A stretch of DNA of 64,000 bases from Rhodoferax sp. OV413 (GTDB taxonomy: Bacteria > Pseudomonadota > Gammaproteobacteria > Burkholderiales > Burkholderiaceae_C), in the NCBI RefSeq assembly GCF_900104385.1, contig NZ_FNJA01000003.1, positions 1-64,000 on the forward strand, in the 5' to 3' direction. Of the stretch, positions 56,847 through 64,000 are shown one piece after another. Each line of letters begins with the position of its first letter. The first letter of the stretch is position 1. The translations under genes were made by a program, and so were the position numbers. Below the pieces are notes generated by a model. The model worked only from the letters and a program-made list of their open reading frames with translations, was not told the origin of the DNA and did no database searches.

Positions 56847-57634
56847 TAGCGGGCGATGCCGCTGACGGAAGAGCCGAGGAAGTCGTCCATCAGCGCGATG
56901 TCCGCCGCGGCTTCGGGCATCTGGGCCGCCAGGGCCTGGATCGCGGTACGCGCTTCGTCCAGGGTCTTGCCCTGGCGGTAGATCAGCTTGTGCATCTCGC
57001 GGATGGCCTTCAGGCTCGCATCCGAAAAGTCGCGCCGCTTCAAGCCCACCAGATTGACGGCGCGTACCTCCAGCGGATGGCCATCGACCACCATGAAAGG
57101 CGGTACATCCTTGTTCACATGGCTGGCAAAGCCGACCATGGTGTGGGCGCCGATGCGCATGCGCTGCAACACGCCAGTCAGGCCGCCGATGGTCGCCCAG
57201 TCGCCCACCTGCACATGGCCGGCCAGCGTGGTGTTGTTGGCCATGGTGATCTGGTTGCCCAGCTGGCAGTCGTGCGCGATGTGCACGTAGGCCATGATCC
57301 AGTTGTCGTCGCCGATACGGGTGGCACCGGCGTCCTGCACCGTGCCGAGGTTGAAGGTGCAGAACTCGCGGACGATGTTGCGGTCGCCTATCACCAGCTC
57401 GGTGGGCTCGCCCGCGTACTTCTTGTCCTGCGGCACCGCGCCCAGGGAGTTGAACTGGAAGATCCGGTTGTCGCGGCCAATCGTGGTGTGGCCTTCGATG
57501 ACGCAGTGCGGGCCGACCGTGGTGCCGGCGCCGATCTTCACATGCGGGCCGATCACGGTGTACGGGCCGACGCTGACCGAATCGTCCAGCTGGGCCGACG
57601 GGTCCACCAGGGCAGTAGCGTGGATAGCGGTCAC
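56846..57634 (-). CDS. lpxA: UDP-N-acetylglucosamine acyltransferase LpxA
   Basis: A 262-residue left-handed beta-helix enzyme for the first lipid A step. Hexapeptide repeats start [20 protein letters not shown]. The catalytic His is in [20 protein letters not shown] near residue 120, and [20 protein letters not shown] follows. It is 9 bp after fabZ. Confidence 0.96.
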   Translation of the reverse strand: MTAIHATALVDPSAQLDDSVSVGPYTVIGPHVKIGAGTTVGPHCVIEGHTTIGRDNRIFQFNSLGAVPQDKKYAGEPTELVIGDRNIVREFCTFNLGTVQDAGATRIGDDNWIMAYVHIAHDCQLGNQITMANNTTLAGHVQVGDWATIGGLTGVLQRMRIGAHTMVGFASHVNKDVPPFMVVDGHPLEVRAVNLVGLKRRDFSDASLKAIREMHKLIYRQGKTLDEARTAIQALAAQMPEAAADIALMDDFLGSSVSGIAR

Positions 57635-57643
57635 ACGCAGTCC

Positions 57644-58084
57644 TTAGGCGATGGTGCGCATCGCGCAGGTCAGCTCGGCTTCGACCGCCAGCTCTTCACC
57701 CACGGTGCCCTTGCCCTTGAATTTGAAGATGCCGGACTTCATGCGCACCAGCTCCACGTCCAGCATCAGCTGGTCGCCGGGTTCGACCGGGCGCTTGAAA
57801 CGGGCGTTGTCGATGGCCGCAAAGTAGTAGACCGTGTCGTCGTCGGGCGATTTGTTCAGTGCGTCAAAAGCCAGCAAGGCGGCGGCCTGGGCCAGGGCTT
57901 CCAGCATCAGCACGCCGGGCATGACCGGGCGGCGCGGAAAATGGCCCTGGAAAAACGGCTCATTGATGGTGACGTTCTTGAACGCGCGGATGGACTTGGA
58001 TTTTTCGATGCTCACCACCCGGTCCACCATCAGAAAGGGGTAACGGTGGGGCAGCTGCTTGAGGATTTGGTGGATGTCCATCAT
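57644..58084 (-). CDS. fabZ: (3R)-hydroxyacyl-ACP dehydratase FabZ
   Basis: A 146-residue hot-dog enzyme of fatty-acid synthesis. The catalytic His is in [15 protein letters not shown] and the Glu in [19 protein letters not shown]. Two adjacent ATG codons overlap the lpxD stop, so translation is coupled; either may be used. Confidence 0.96.
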   Translation of the reverse strand: MMDIHQILKQLPHRYPFLMVDRVVSIEKSKSIRAFKNVTINEPFFQGHFPRRPVMPGVLMLEALAQAAALLAFDALNKSPDDDTVYYFAAIDNARFKRPVEPGDQLMLDVELVRMKSGIFKFKGKGTVGEELAVEAELTCAMRTIA

Positions 58085-59079
58085 GGTGTTTCTAGGCTCT
58101 TCAAATGTTGTTCTAGTGATTTTTCGACCGCCTTCAAGCGGTCACGCAAACTGTGCAGCTGTTTCAGGGAAGCGGCGTTCTTTTCCCACTTCGCATTGTC
58201 GTCAATCGGAAACATGCCCGTGTAGTGGCCGGGCTGCGAAATCGAGCGGGTCACCACCGTGGCGGCAGAGATGTTGACACGGTCGGCCAGCGTCAGATGG
58301 CCGAGCACGATGGCCCCACCACCCACGGTGCAATGCGCACCGATATGCGCACTGCCGGCCACGCCGACACAGCCGGCCATGGCCGTGTGCTCGCCGATCT
58401 GCACGTTGTGGCCGATCTGGATCAGATTGTCGAGCTTGACGCCGTTGCCAATCACGGTGTCGTCCAGCGCGCCCCGGTCTATGCAGGTATTGGCGCCGAT
58501 TTCCACGTCGTCGCCGATGCGCACCGCGCCCAGCTGTTCGATCTTTTCCCAGGCACCGGCGTTCGGCGCAAAGCCAAAGCCGTCCGCGCCGATCACCACG
58601 CCCGCATGCAGCAGGCAGCGCGCGCCGATGCTGCAGTCTTCGCCCAGGGTGACGCGGGACTTGAGCACCGTATCGGCGCCGATGCGCGCACCGCGCTCGA
58701 CCACGCACAGCGGGCCGATGCGGGCGCTGGGGTCGATCTGGGCACTGGGGTCGATTACCGCGCTGGGGTGGATGGCAGGGCCGGCCACGGCAGCACGCTG
58801 GCGCTTCCACAGCTGGGTGACTTTGGCAAAGTAAAGATACGGGGCATCGGCCACGATGCAGGCACCACGCGCCAGGGCCAGATCGCGCTGGGCTGGCCCG
58901 ACGATCACGCAGCCCGCTCGGGAGCTGGCCAGCTGCTGCTGGTACTTGGGATTGCTGAGGAAAGCCAGCTGCGACGGGCCGGCCGATTCCAACGGCGCAA
59001 TGCCGTCGATGACCAGTGCCGCGTCGCCCTGCAGCTCGCCCCCGAGGGCTTCCACGATTGCGCCTAGACGCAGCGCCAT
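58081..59079 (-). CDS. lpxD: UDP-3-O-acylglucosamine N-acyltransferase LpxD
   Basis: A 332-residue trimeric acyltransferase, third step of lipid A. The N-terminal uridine-binding part ([20 protein letters not shown]) is followed by hexapeptide repeats ([20 protein letters not shown]). The catalytic His is in [19 protein letters not shown] near residue 246. The C-terminal helix holds [20 protein letters not shown]. Confidence 0.96.
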   Translation of the reverse strand: MALRLGAIVEALGGELQGDAALVIDGIAPLESAGPSQLAFLSNPKYQQQLASSRAGCVIVGPAQRDLALARGACIVADAPYLYFAKVTQLWKRQRAAVAGPAIHPSAVIDPSAQIDPSARIGPLCVVERGARIGADTVLKSRVTLGEDCSIGARCLLHAGVVIGADGFGFAPNAGAWEKIEQLGAVRIGDDVEIGANTCIDRGALDDTVIGNGVKLDNLIQIGHNVQIGEHTAMAGCVGVAGSAHIGAHCTVGGGAIVLGHLTLADRVNISAATVVTRSISQPGHYTGMFPIDDNAKWEKNAASLKQLHSLRDRLKAVEKSLEQHLKSLETP

Positions 59080-59101
59080 GTTGGAGCCCCCTCTTGGCGA
59101 A

Positions 59102-59620
59102 TTACTTGGTGCCGACGCCGTTCAAAGCCTTGATGACCTTGTCCGTAATGTCGTACTTGGGGTTGATGTACACGGCCTCTTGCAGCACGGCATCGTATTT
59201 CTCCGTCTCGGCAACCTGCTTGATGACCTTGTTGGCCTTTTCCAGCACTTGTTGCAGCTCTTCGTTCTTGCGCGAGTTCAGGTCTTCCTGGAACTCGCGG
59301 CGCTTACGCTGGAATTCGCGGTCTTGGTCGACCAGCTGTTTCTGGCGCGACGCGCGTTGGCTTTCGGCCAAGGTCGAGGCTTCGCGTTCGAACTTGTCGG
59401 AGGCTGCTTTCAAGACGGTGCCAGCATCGCTGAGCTCCTTCTCGCGCTTGGCAAATTCTTGCTCCAGCTTGGCCTGGGCTGTCTTGGCCGCCGCCGACTC
59501 GCGGAAGATGCGGTCCGTGTTGACAAATCCAACGCGGAACTCGTCTGCCTGCGCATGTGCCGACAGAAGCATGGCTCCCAGCACAATGCCGGAGCCCCAG
59601 TTGCGTAGAAAATTCTTCAT
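59102..59620 (-). CDS. skp: Periplasmic chaperone Skp/OmpH
   Basis: A 172-residue chaperone. The leader [20 protein letters not shown] gives an export signal, [19 protein letters not shown] the body start, and residues 45-130 are long charged helices that form the tentacles ([19 protein letters not shown]). It binds unfolded outer-membrane proteins for BamA, whose gene precedes it with a 1-bp overlap. Confidence 0.93.
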   Translation of the reverse strand: MKNFLRNWGSGIVLGAMLLSAHAQADEFRVGFVNTDRIFRESAAAKTAQAKLEQEFAKREKELSDAGTVLKAASDKFEREASTLAESQRASRQKQLVDQDREFQRKRREFQEDLNSRKNEELQQVLEKANKVIKQVAETEKYDAVLQEAVYINPKYDITDKVIKALNGVGTK

Positions 59621-61917
59621 TAGAAAGACGTACCTATTTGGAATTGCAAGGGTTGGATTCTATCGCCAGCGAATTTACGCACGGGTTTGGCATAAGCCAA
59701 ACGCAGCGGGCCCACGGGAGATATCCAGCTCAGACCCACGCCGACCGAAGCCCGCGTTTCGTTGAGGCGTACTTTTTCGTTGTCGCCGTAGACATTACCC
59801 ACGTCGGTGAAGGCGAACAGGCGCAAGGTGCGATCGTTGCCGGCGCCGGGGAATGGCGACTGGAGTTCGGCATTCAGGGTGAACTTCTTGGGGCCGCCAA
59901 TCACCGAGCCAGTGACATCGCGTGGACCTAAAGTGCCCTGTTCGAAGCCGCGGACCGAGCCCAGACCACCGCCGTAGAAGTTCTTGAACACCGGGAAGGG
60001 ATTGCTCCCCAAGCCCTTGCCCCAGCCCGCTTCGCCGTTAAAGGCCAGGGTGAACTGCTTGGTCAGCGGCACGTACTGCTGGTACTGGTAGTTGGTGCGG
60101 GTGTAGCGCGCGTCGCCGAACACGCCGAGTTCGCTGTTCAGGCGCTGGTAGACACCGCTGCTGGGCGCCAAGGTGCTGTCGCGGTCATCGCGCGACCAGC
60201 CAATCGACAAGGGCGCGGCGGTGCTGGTGTAGCCGAATTCGGCCGCATAGGCCAGATAGGCCGCCGGGATGTTGGTACCCGGTTTGATGGTGGTGCGCTC
60301 CAGGGCGGCGCCGAAGTACACGGTATCCAGCTCGCTGAACGGCACGCCGAACTTCAGTCCCGCACCCTGGGTGACCAGCTGGTAATTACCGCCTTGGTCG
60401 TTGTACGGCTTGGTGGCACGGTGGTAGACGTCGATGGAGCGCGAAATCCCGCCGGTGGTGAAGTACGGATCTATCGTGCTGACCACGATCGCCTGGTTGT
60501 ACTTGCTGGTGTTGACTTCCAGGCCCAGGTAGTTGCCCGAGCCGAAGGCGTTCTCCTGCTTGATGCTGAACGACAGCGAGACCTTTTCTGCGCTGGAGAA
60601 ACCCGCGCCCAGCTGGATGCTGCCGGAAGACTTTTCTTCCACATTGACCTGCACATCCACCTGGTCGGGCGAACCGGCCACGTCTTGCGTCTCGACGCCC
60701 ACTTCTTTGAAAAAGCCCAGGCGGTCCACCCGGTCGCGCGACAGCTTGATCTTGTCGCCGTCGTACCAGGACGATTCGAACTGGCGGAACTCGCGGCGTA
60801 TCACTTCGTCACGGGTGCGGCTGTTGCCGGCCACATTCACCTTGCGCACATAGGCCCGGCGCGAAGGCTCGGCCTGCATCACCAGCACGACGCGGTTGGT
60901 CGTGCGGTCGATCTCGGGGCGCGCCTCGACCTGGGCAAATGCAAAGCCGAAGCTGCCGAAATTGTCTTTGAACGCCTTGGTGGTCTTGGCCACCAGGTCG
61001 GCGTTGTAGGCCTCACCCGGCTTGATGCTGACCAGCGACTTGAACTCATCTTCCTTGCCCAGGAAGTTGCCTTCCAGACGCACCGCGGACACCACGAAAC
61101 GCTCGCCTTCGGTGACGTTCAAGGCAATGGAAATGCTTTGCTTGTCCGGAGAAATCGCCACCTGGGTGGAGTCGACCTTGAACTCCAGATAGCCGCGCGA
61201 CAGGTAGTACGAGCGCAGCGTCTCGATGTCGGCATTCAGCTTGGCGCGGGTGTAGCGGTCCGACTTGGTGTACCAGCTAAGCCAGCCGCCGGTATCCAGT
61301 TCGAACAGGTTGCGCAGCGTGGATTCGCTGAAAGCCTTGGCACCCACGATGTGAATGTCCTTGATCTTGGCCGGCTCGCCTTCGGTAATGGTGAAGGTCA
61401 GGTTCACGCGATTCCGCTCCACCGGGGTCACGGTGGTCACCACATCGGCGGCGTACAGGCTCTTGTTGATGTACTGGCGCTTGAGTTCCTGCTCGGCGCG
61501 GTCGGCCAGTGCCTTGTCGAAAGGCCGGCCATCGGCCAGGCCCACATCGCGCATCGACTTCTTCAGCACGTCCTTGTCGAACTCCTTGGAGCCCACGAAT
61601 TCCACCTCGGCAATCGTCGGTCGCTCTTCGACCACCACCACCAGCACGTCGCCACTGACCTCCAGGCGCACGTCCTTGAACAGGCCCAGGGCAAACAGCG
61701 TGCGGATGGCCGCCGAGCCCTGGTCGTCGTTATAGGTATCACCCACACGGAACGGCAAGGAGGCAAAAACGGTACCCGGCTCGACCCGTTGCAGGCCTTC
61801 GATACGGATGTCTCTGACTGCGAAGGGGGTGACGGCCCAGGCTGTGTTGGCCGCAAAAACCAGCGCTACGGCCGCAGACAAGGTGCGTAAGCGAAAGCAA
61901 GTAAAGTGATTTTTCAT
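59620..61917 (-). CDS. bamA: Outer-membrane protein assembly factor BamA
   Basis: A 765-residue Omp85 protein. The signal peptide ends AANTAWA, and five POTRA domains span residues about 27-430, starting FAVRDIRIEGLQRVEPGTVF. The barrel contains GGGLGSVRGFEQGTLGPRDV with the VRGF loop-6 motif, and it ends FQIGTSF with terminal Phe. It inserts outer-membrane proteins. It lies 46 bp after rseP. Confidence 0.96.
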   Translation of the reverse strand: MKNHFTCFRLRTLSAAVALVFAANTAWAVTPFAVRDIRIEGLQRVEPGTVFASLPFRVGDTYNDDQGSAAIRTLFALGLFKDVRLEVSGDVLVVVVEERPTIAEVEFVGSKEFDKDVLKKSMRDVGLADGRPFDKALADRAEQELKRQYINKSLYAADVVTTVTPVERNRVNLTFTITEGEPAKIKDIHIVGAKAFSESTLRNLFELDTGGWLSWYTKSDRYTRAKLNADIETLRSYYLSRGYLEFKVDSTQVAISPDKQSISIALNVTEGERFVVSAVRLEGNFLGKEDEFKSLVSIKPGEAYNADLVAKTTKAFKDNFGSFGFAFAQVEARPEIDRTTNRVVLVMQAEPSRRAYVRKVNVAGNSRTRDEVIRREFRQFESSWYDGDKIKLSRDRVDRLGFFKEVGVETQDVAGSPDQVDVQVNVEEKSSGSIQLGAGFSSAEKVSLSFSIKQENAFGSGNYLGLEVNTSKYNQAIVVSTIDPYFTTGGISRSIDVYHRATKPYNDQGGNYQLVTQGAGLKFGVPFSELDTVYFGAALERTTIKPGTNIPAAYLAYAAEFGYTSTAAPLSIGWSRDDRDSTLAPSSGVYQRLNSELGVFGDARYTRTNYQYQQYVPLTKQFTLAFNGEAGWGKGLGSNPFPVFKNFYGGGLGSVRGFEQGTLGPRDVTGSVIGGPKKFTLNAELQSPFPGAGNDRTLRLFAFTDVGNVYGDNEKVRLNETRASVGVGLSWISPVGPLRLAYAKPVRKFAGDRIQPLQFQIGTSF

Positions 61918-61963
61918 GAATTAGGGTGTTGCTGGGCCGGCAGAGCAGCCCCGCGTTTGAGTG

Positions 61964-63325
61964 TTAGCCAAAGAGGCGGTTGACATCGTTAAACAGTGCA
62001 ATGGACATCATGACCAGAAGCACCGCACCACCTCCGCGTTGCAGGCGCTCCATCCAGGCGTCGGATACGGATTTGCCTGTGACGGCCTCCCAAAGATAAT
62101 ACAACAGGTGCCCACCATCGAGCATGGGCACAGGCAGCAGGTTCAACACACCCAGACTAACGCTGATCAGCGCCAGAAACACCAGGTACTGTGTAAAGCC
62201 CAGGCTCGCCGACTTGCCCGCGTACTCGGCCACCGACAAAGGGCCGCTCAAATTCTTGATAGAGGCTTCGCCGATCAGCATACGGCCCATCATGCGCAGG
62301 GTCAGACCCGACACCTCCCAGGTGCGCTCGACACCGCGCCAGATGCCGTCCCACGCGCCGTAGCGGATGGTCAGCATGTTCGGCGGCGCACCCACATAGG
62401 CGCCAATGCGGCCTACCGATTGCAGACCTTCGGGCTTGGCATCTGGCGTCACGCTCAGGTCCAACATGCGGCCGTCGCGCTCGATGCGCCAGACCTGGGC
62501 CACAGGCTGGCCGTCGATCAGCGAGCCACGGATGGTTTCGCGCAGCTGCTGGCCATCGACGATGCGCACCGCACCCACCTGCTGCACCAGGTCACCGCGC
62601 TGCAGGCCCGATCGGGCGCCCGCGCCATCGGCTACCAGATCGCCAATCACCGGGCGGGTCCAGGGGCCAAGCACGCCGATGGTGCGGAACAGCTGGGCAT
62701 CAGCCTCTGCCGCCTGCAGCGTGGCCAGCGGCATCAGCACTTCGCGGCGCGCGCCCTGCTCGGAGGTGGCCAGCTCCAGCCGCACATCGCGGCCGTCCAG
62801 CGCACCGCGGGTCAGCAGCCAACGCAGGTCGTCGAACGACATCACCTCGTCCAGCGCCTCGCCGTCCCAGCCCGCGCGGGTGACAGTTTCGCCGCCCTGC
62901 ACGCCGGCTTTTTCAGCGATGGAACCAATGCTGGGGCTGGCCAGAATCGCCTTGGGCTCTTCTACCCCGCTCCAGTTGACGATGGCGTACAGCAGCACAG
63001 CCAGCAGCAGATTGGCCAGCGGGCCGGCCGCCACGATCGCGGTGCGCTTGGGTAAAGTTTGGGTATTGAAGGCCAGATGCCGCTCTTCCGCTGCCACCGG
63101 CGCTTCGCGCTCGTCCAGCATCTTGACGTAGCCGCCGAGCGGAAATGCACCCAGCACGAACTCGGTGGGCGAGCCCTTGGGCTGCCAGCGCAGCAAAGGG
63201 CGGCCAAAACCGACCGAGAAGCGCAACACCTTGACGCCGCAAGCCACCGCCACCCGGTAGTGGCCGTATTCATGGATGGCGATCAGCAATCCCAGCGCTA
63301 CGACAAAAGCCACAATGGTCAGCAT
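61964..63325 (-). CDS. rseP: Site-2 protease RseP
   Basis: A 453-residue intramembrane metalloprotease that cleaves anti-sigma factors. The zinc motif is IAIHEYGHYRVA near residue 18, two PDZ-like parts lie near 125-300 (IGSIAEKAGVQGGETV), and the third metal ligand is in VPMLDGGHLLYY near 400. It precedes bamA and follows dxr by 28 bp. Confidence 0.95.
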   Translation of the reverse strand: MLTIVAFVVALGLLIAIHEYGHYRVAVACGVKVLRFSVGFGRPLLRWQPKGSPTEFVLGAFPLGGYVKMLDEREAPVAAEERHLAFNTQTLPKRTAIVAAGPLANLLLAVLLYAIVNWSGVEEPKAILASPSIGSIAEKAGVQGGETVTRAGWDGEALDEVMSFDDLRWLLTRGALDGRDVRLELATSEQGARREVLMPLATLQAAEADAQLFRTIGVLGPWTRPVIGDLVADGAGARSGLQRGDLVQQVGAVRIVDGQQLRETIRGSLIDGQPVAQVWRIERDGRMLDLSVTPDAKPEGLQSVGRIGAYVGAPPNMLTIRYGAWDGIWRGVERTWEVSGLTLRMMGRMLIGEASIKNLSGPLSVAEYAGKSASLGFTQYLVFLALISVSLGVLNLLPVPMLDGGHLLYYLWEAVTGKSVSDAWMERLQRGGGAVLLVMMSIALFNDVNRLFG

Positions 63326-63353
63326 GGCAATCCTTTATTCAGCGTGCAGGCGG

Positions 63354-64000
63354 TTAAGCGTGCAGACCCGCCATGGCCTGCAGCGCTGCGGCGCGCGACT
63401 GCGCGTCCAACGCCAGCAAATCCTCCAGCGTCTGCGGCTTGGAGGGGCTGACCGCCTCTAAAGTTGCAAGATTGATCTGGTGGATCTGGTCAAAGCGGAT
63501 GCGACGGTCCAGAAACGCCGCCACCGCCACCTCGTTGGCCGCATTCAGCACCGCGCAGGTGCCGGACGGCGCGCGCAGGCTCTCCCAGGCCAGCTGCAGA
63601 CAGGGGAAGCGCTGCATATCCGGCACTTCGAAGGTCATGGCCGCCATCTGCGAGAAATCCAGCCGCGCCGTGCCGCTCTCAATCCGCTCGGGCCAGGACA
63701 GGCCGTAGGCAATCGGCACCCGCATGTCCGGCGTGCCCAGTTGGGCCATCACCGAGGCATCGTGGAACTGCACCATCGAATGGATGATTTGCTGCGGATG
63801 GATCACCACCTCGATCTGCTCGGGCGTGACGCCAAACAGGTACTTGGCCTCAATCACCTCCAAGGCCTTGTTCATCATGGTGGCCGAATCCACCGATATC
63901 TTGCGGCCCATGGCGAAGTTGGGGTGGGCGCAGGCCTGCTCGGGGGTCACGTCGCGCAGGGTGGCCGGGTCGCGGGTGCGGAACGGGCCGCCCGACGAGG
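63354..64000 (-). CDS. dxr: 1-deoxy-D-xylulose-5-phosphate reductoisomerase, C-terminal part (cut by window end)
   Basis: About 215 C-terminal residues are in the window and the frame stays open to the edge. NFAMGRKISVDSATMMNKAL and EVIEAKYLFG give the substrate and metal-binding region, and NAANEVAVAAFLDRRIRF is the family C-terminal motif. The enzyme makes methylerythritol phosphate for isoprenoids. The NADPH-binding N-terminus is outside the window. Confidence 0.95.
   Translation of the reverse strand, partial: SSGGPFRTRDPATLRDVTPEQACAHPNFAMGRKISVDSATMMNKALEVIEAKYLFGVTPEQIEVVIHPQQIIHSMVQFHDASVMAQLGTPDMRVPIAYGLSWPERIESGTARLDFSQMAAMTFEVPDMQRFPCLQLAWESLRAPSGTCAVLNAANEVAVAAFLDRRIRFDQIHQINLATLEAVSPSKPQTLEDLLALDAQSRAAALQAMAGLHA

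Overview
The window reads as a chromosomal segment of a high-GC betaproteobacterium of the order Burkholderiales, most likely a Comamonadaceae member close to Rhodoferax, Curvibacter or Acidovorax. This rests on the gene orders (surE-pcm-nlpD-rpoS; carAB-greA; rlmE-ftsH-folP-glmM; dxr-rseP-bamA-skp-lpxD-fabZ-lpxA-lpxB-rnhB), on protein style, and on a recurrent AGCTGCTAGCGCAGGTA-type palindrome. No genus is proven by this. I found no rRNA, tRNA, CRISPR array or prophage; the only mobile DNA is the 3' end of an IS30-type transposase at the left edge.

Layout: 1-303, IS30 transposase end. 494-964, a BamE-like lipoprotein. 1173-8442, a leftward Fur-controlled haem-uptake operon (TonB receptor, small acidic protein, HmuS, VOC protein, HmuTUV, DUF2325 protein). 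8730-10936, ahpC-ahpF peroxide defence. 11168-13384, a GGDEF protein, a DnaQ-like exonuclease and bacterioferritin. 13485-18226, the YhaN/YhaO ATPase-nuclease pair. 18317-21880, a livHMGF branched-chain amino-acid transporter with no binding protein beside it. 22104-28596, rarA, a degenerate HD-GYP protein, DUF72, lolA and ftsK. 28640-30433, a Crp-type regulator divergent from trxB. 30515-34640, surE-pcm-nlpD-rpoS plus a DUF1439 lipoprotein. 34734-37295, a PAS-GGDEF-EAL protein. 37468-42591, rlmE-ftsH-folP-glmM, divergent from yhbY. 43097-48404, carA-carB-greA and a DUF4149 protein. 48855-54271, a FecI/FecR/TonB-receptor/PepSY iron-siderophore module. 54336-64000, the outer-membrane biogenesis operon ending in rnhB and a SpoU methyltransferase, with dxr cut by the right edge.

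Much of the accessory content concerns iron and oxidative stress: haem import under a Fur box, a siderophore receptor with its own surface-signalling sigma factor under a second Fur-like box, bacterioferritin for storage, and AhpCF/TrxB for peroxides and thiols. The remainder is housekeeping.

The most unusual signal is a family of short imperfect palindromes, about 45-50 bp, with at least 14 recognisable copies and one decayed one. Nine lie inside genes without breaking the frame (hmuU, yhaN, rarA, lolA, pcm, folP, DUF4149, spoU, lpxB). Three lie between convergent genes, where they look like bidirectional terminators. The LolA signal peptide and an N-terminal extension of Pcm are essentially made of this repeat. 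It resembles in behaviour the coding palindromic elements known from Rickettsia; I do not know a named family for this one.
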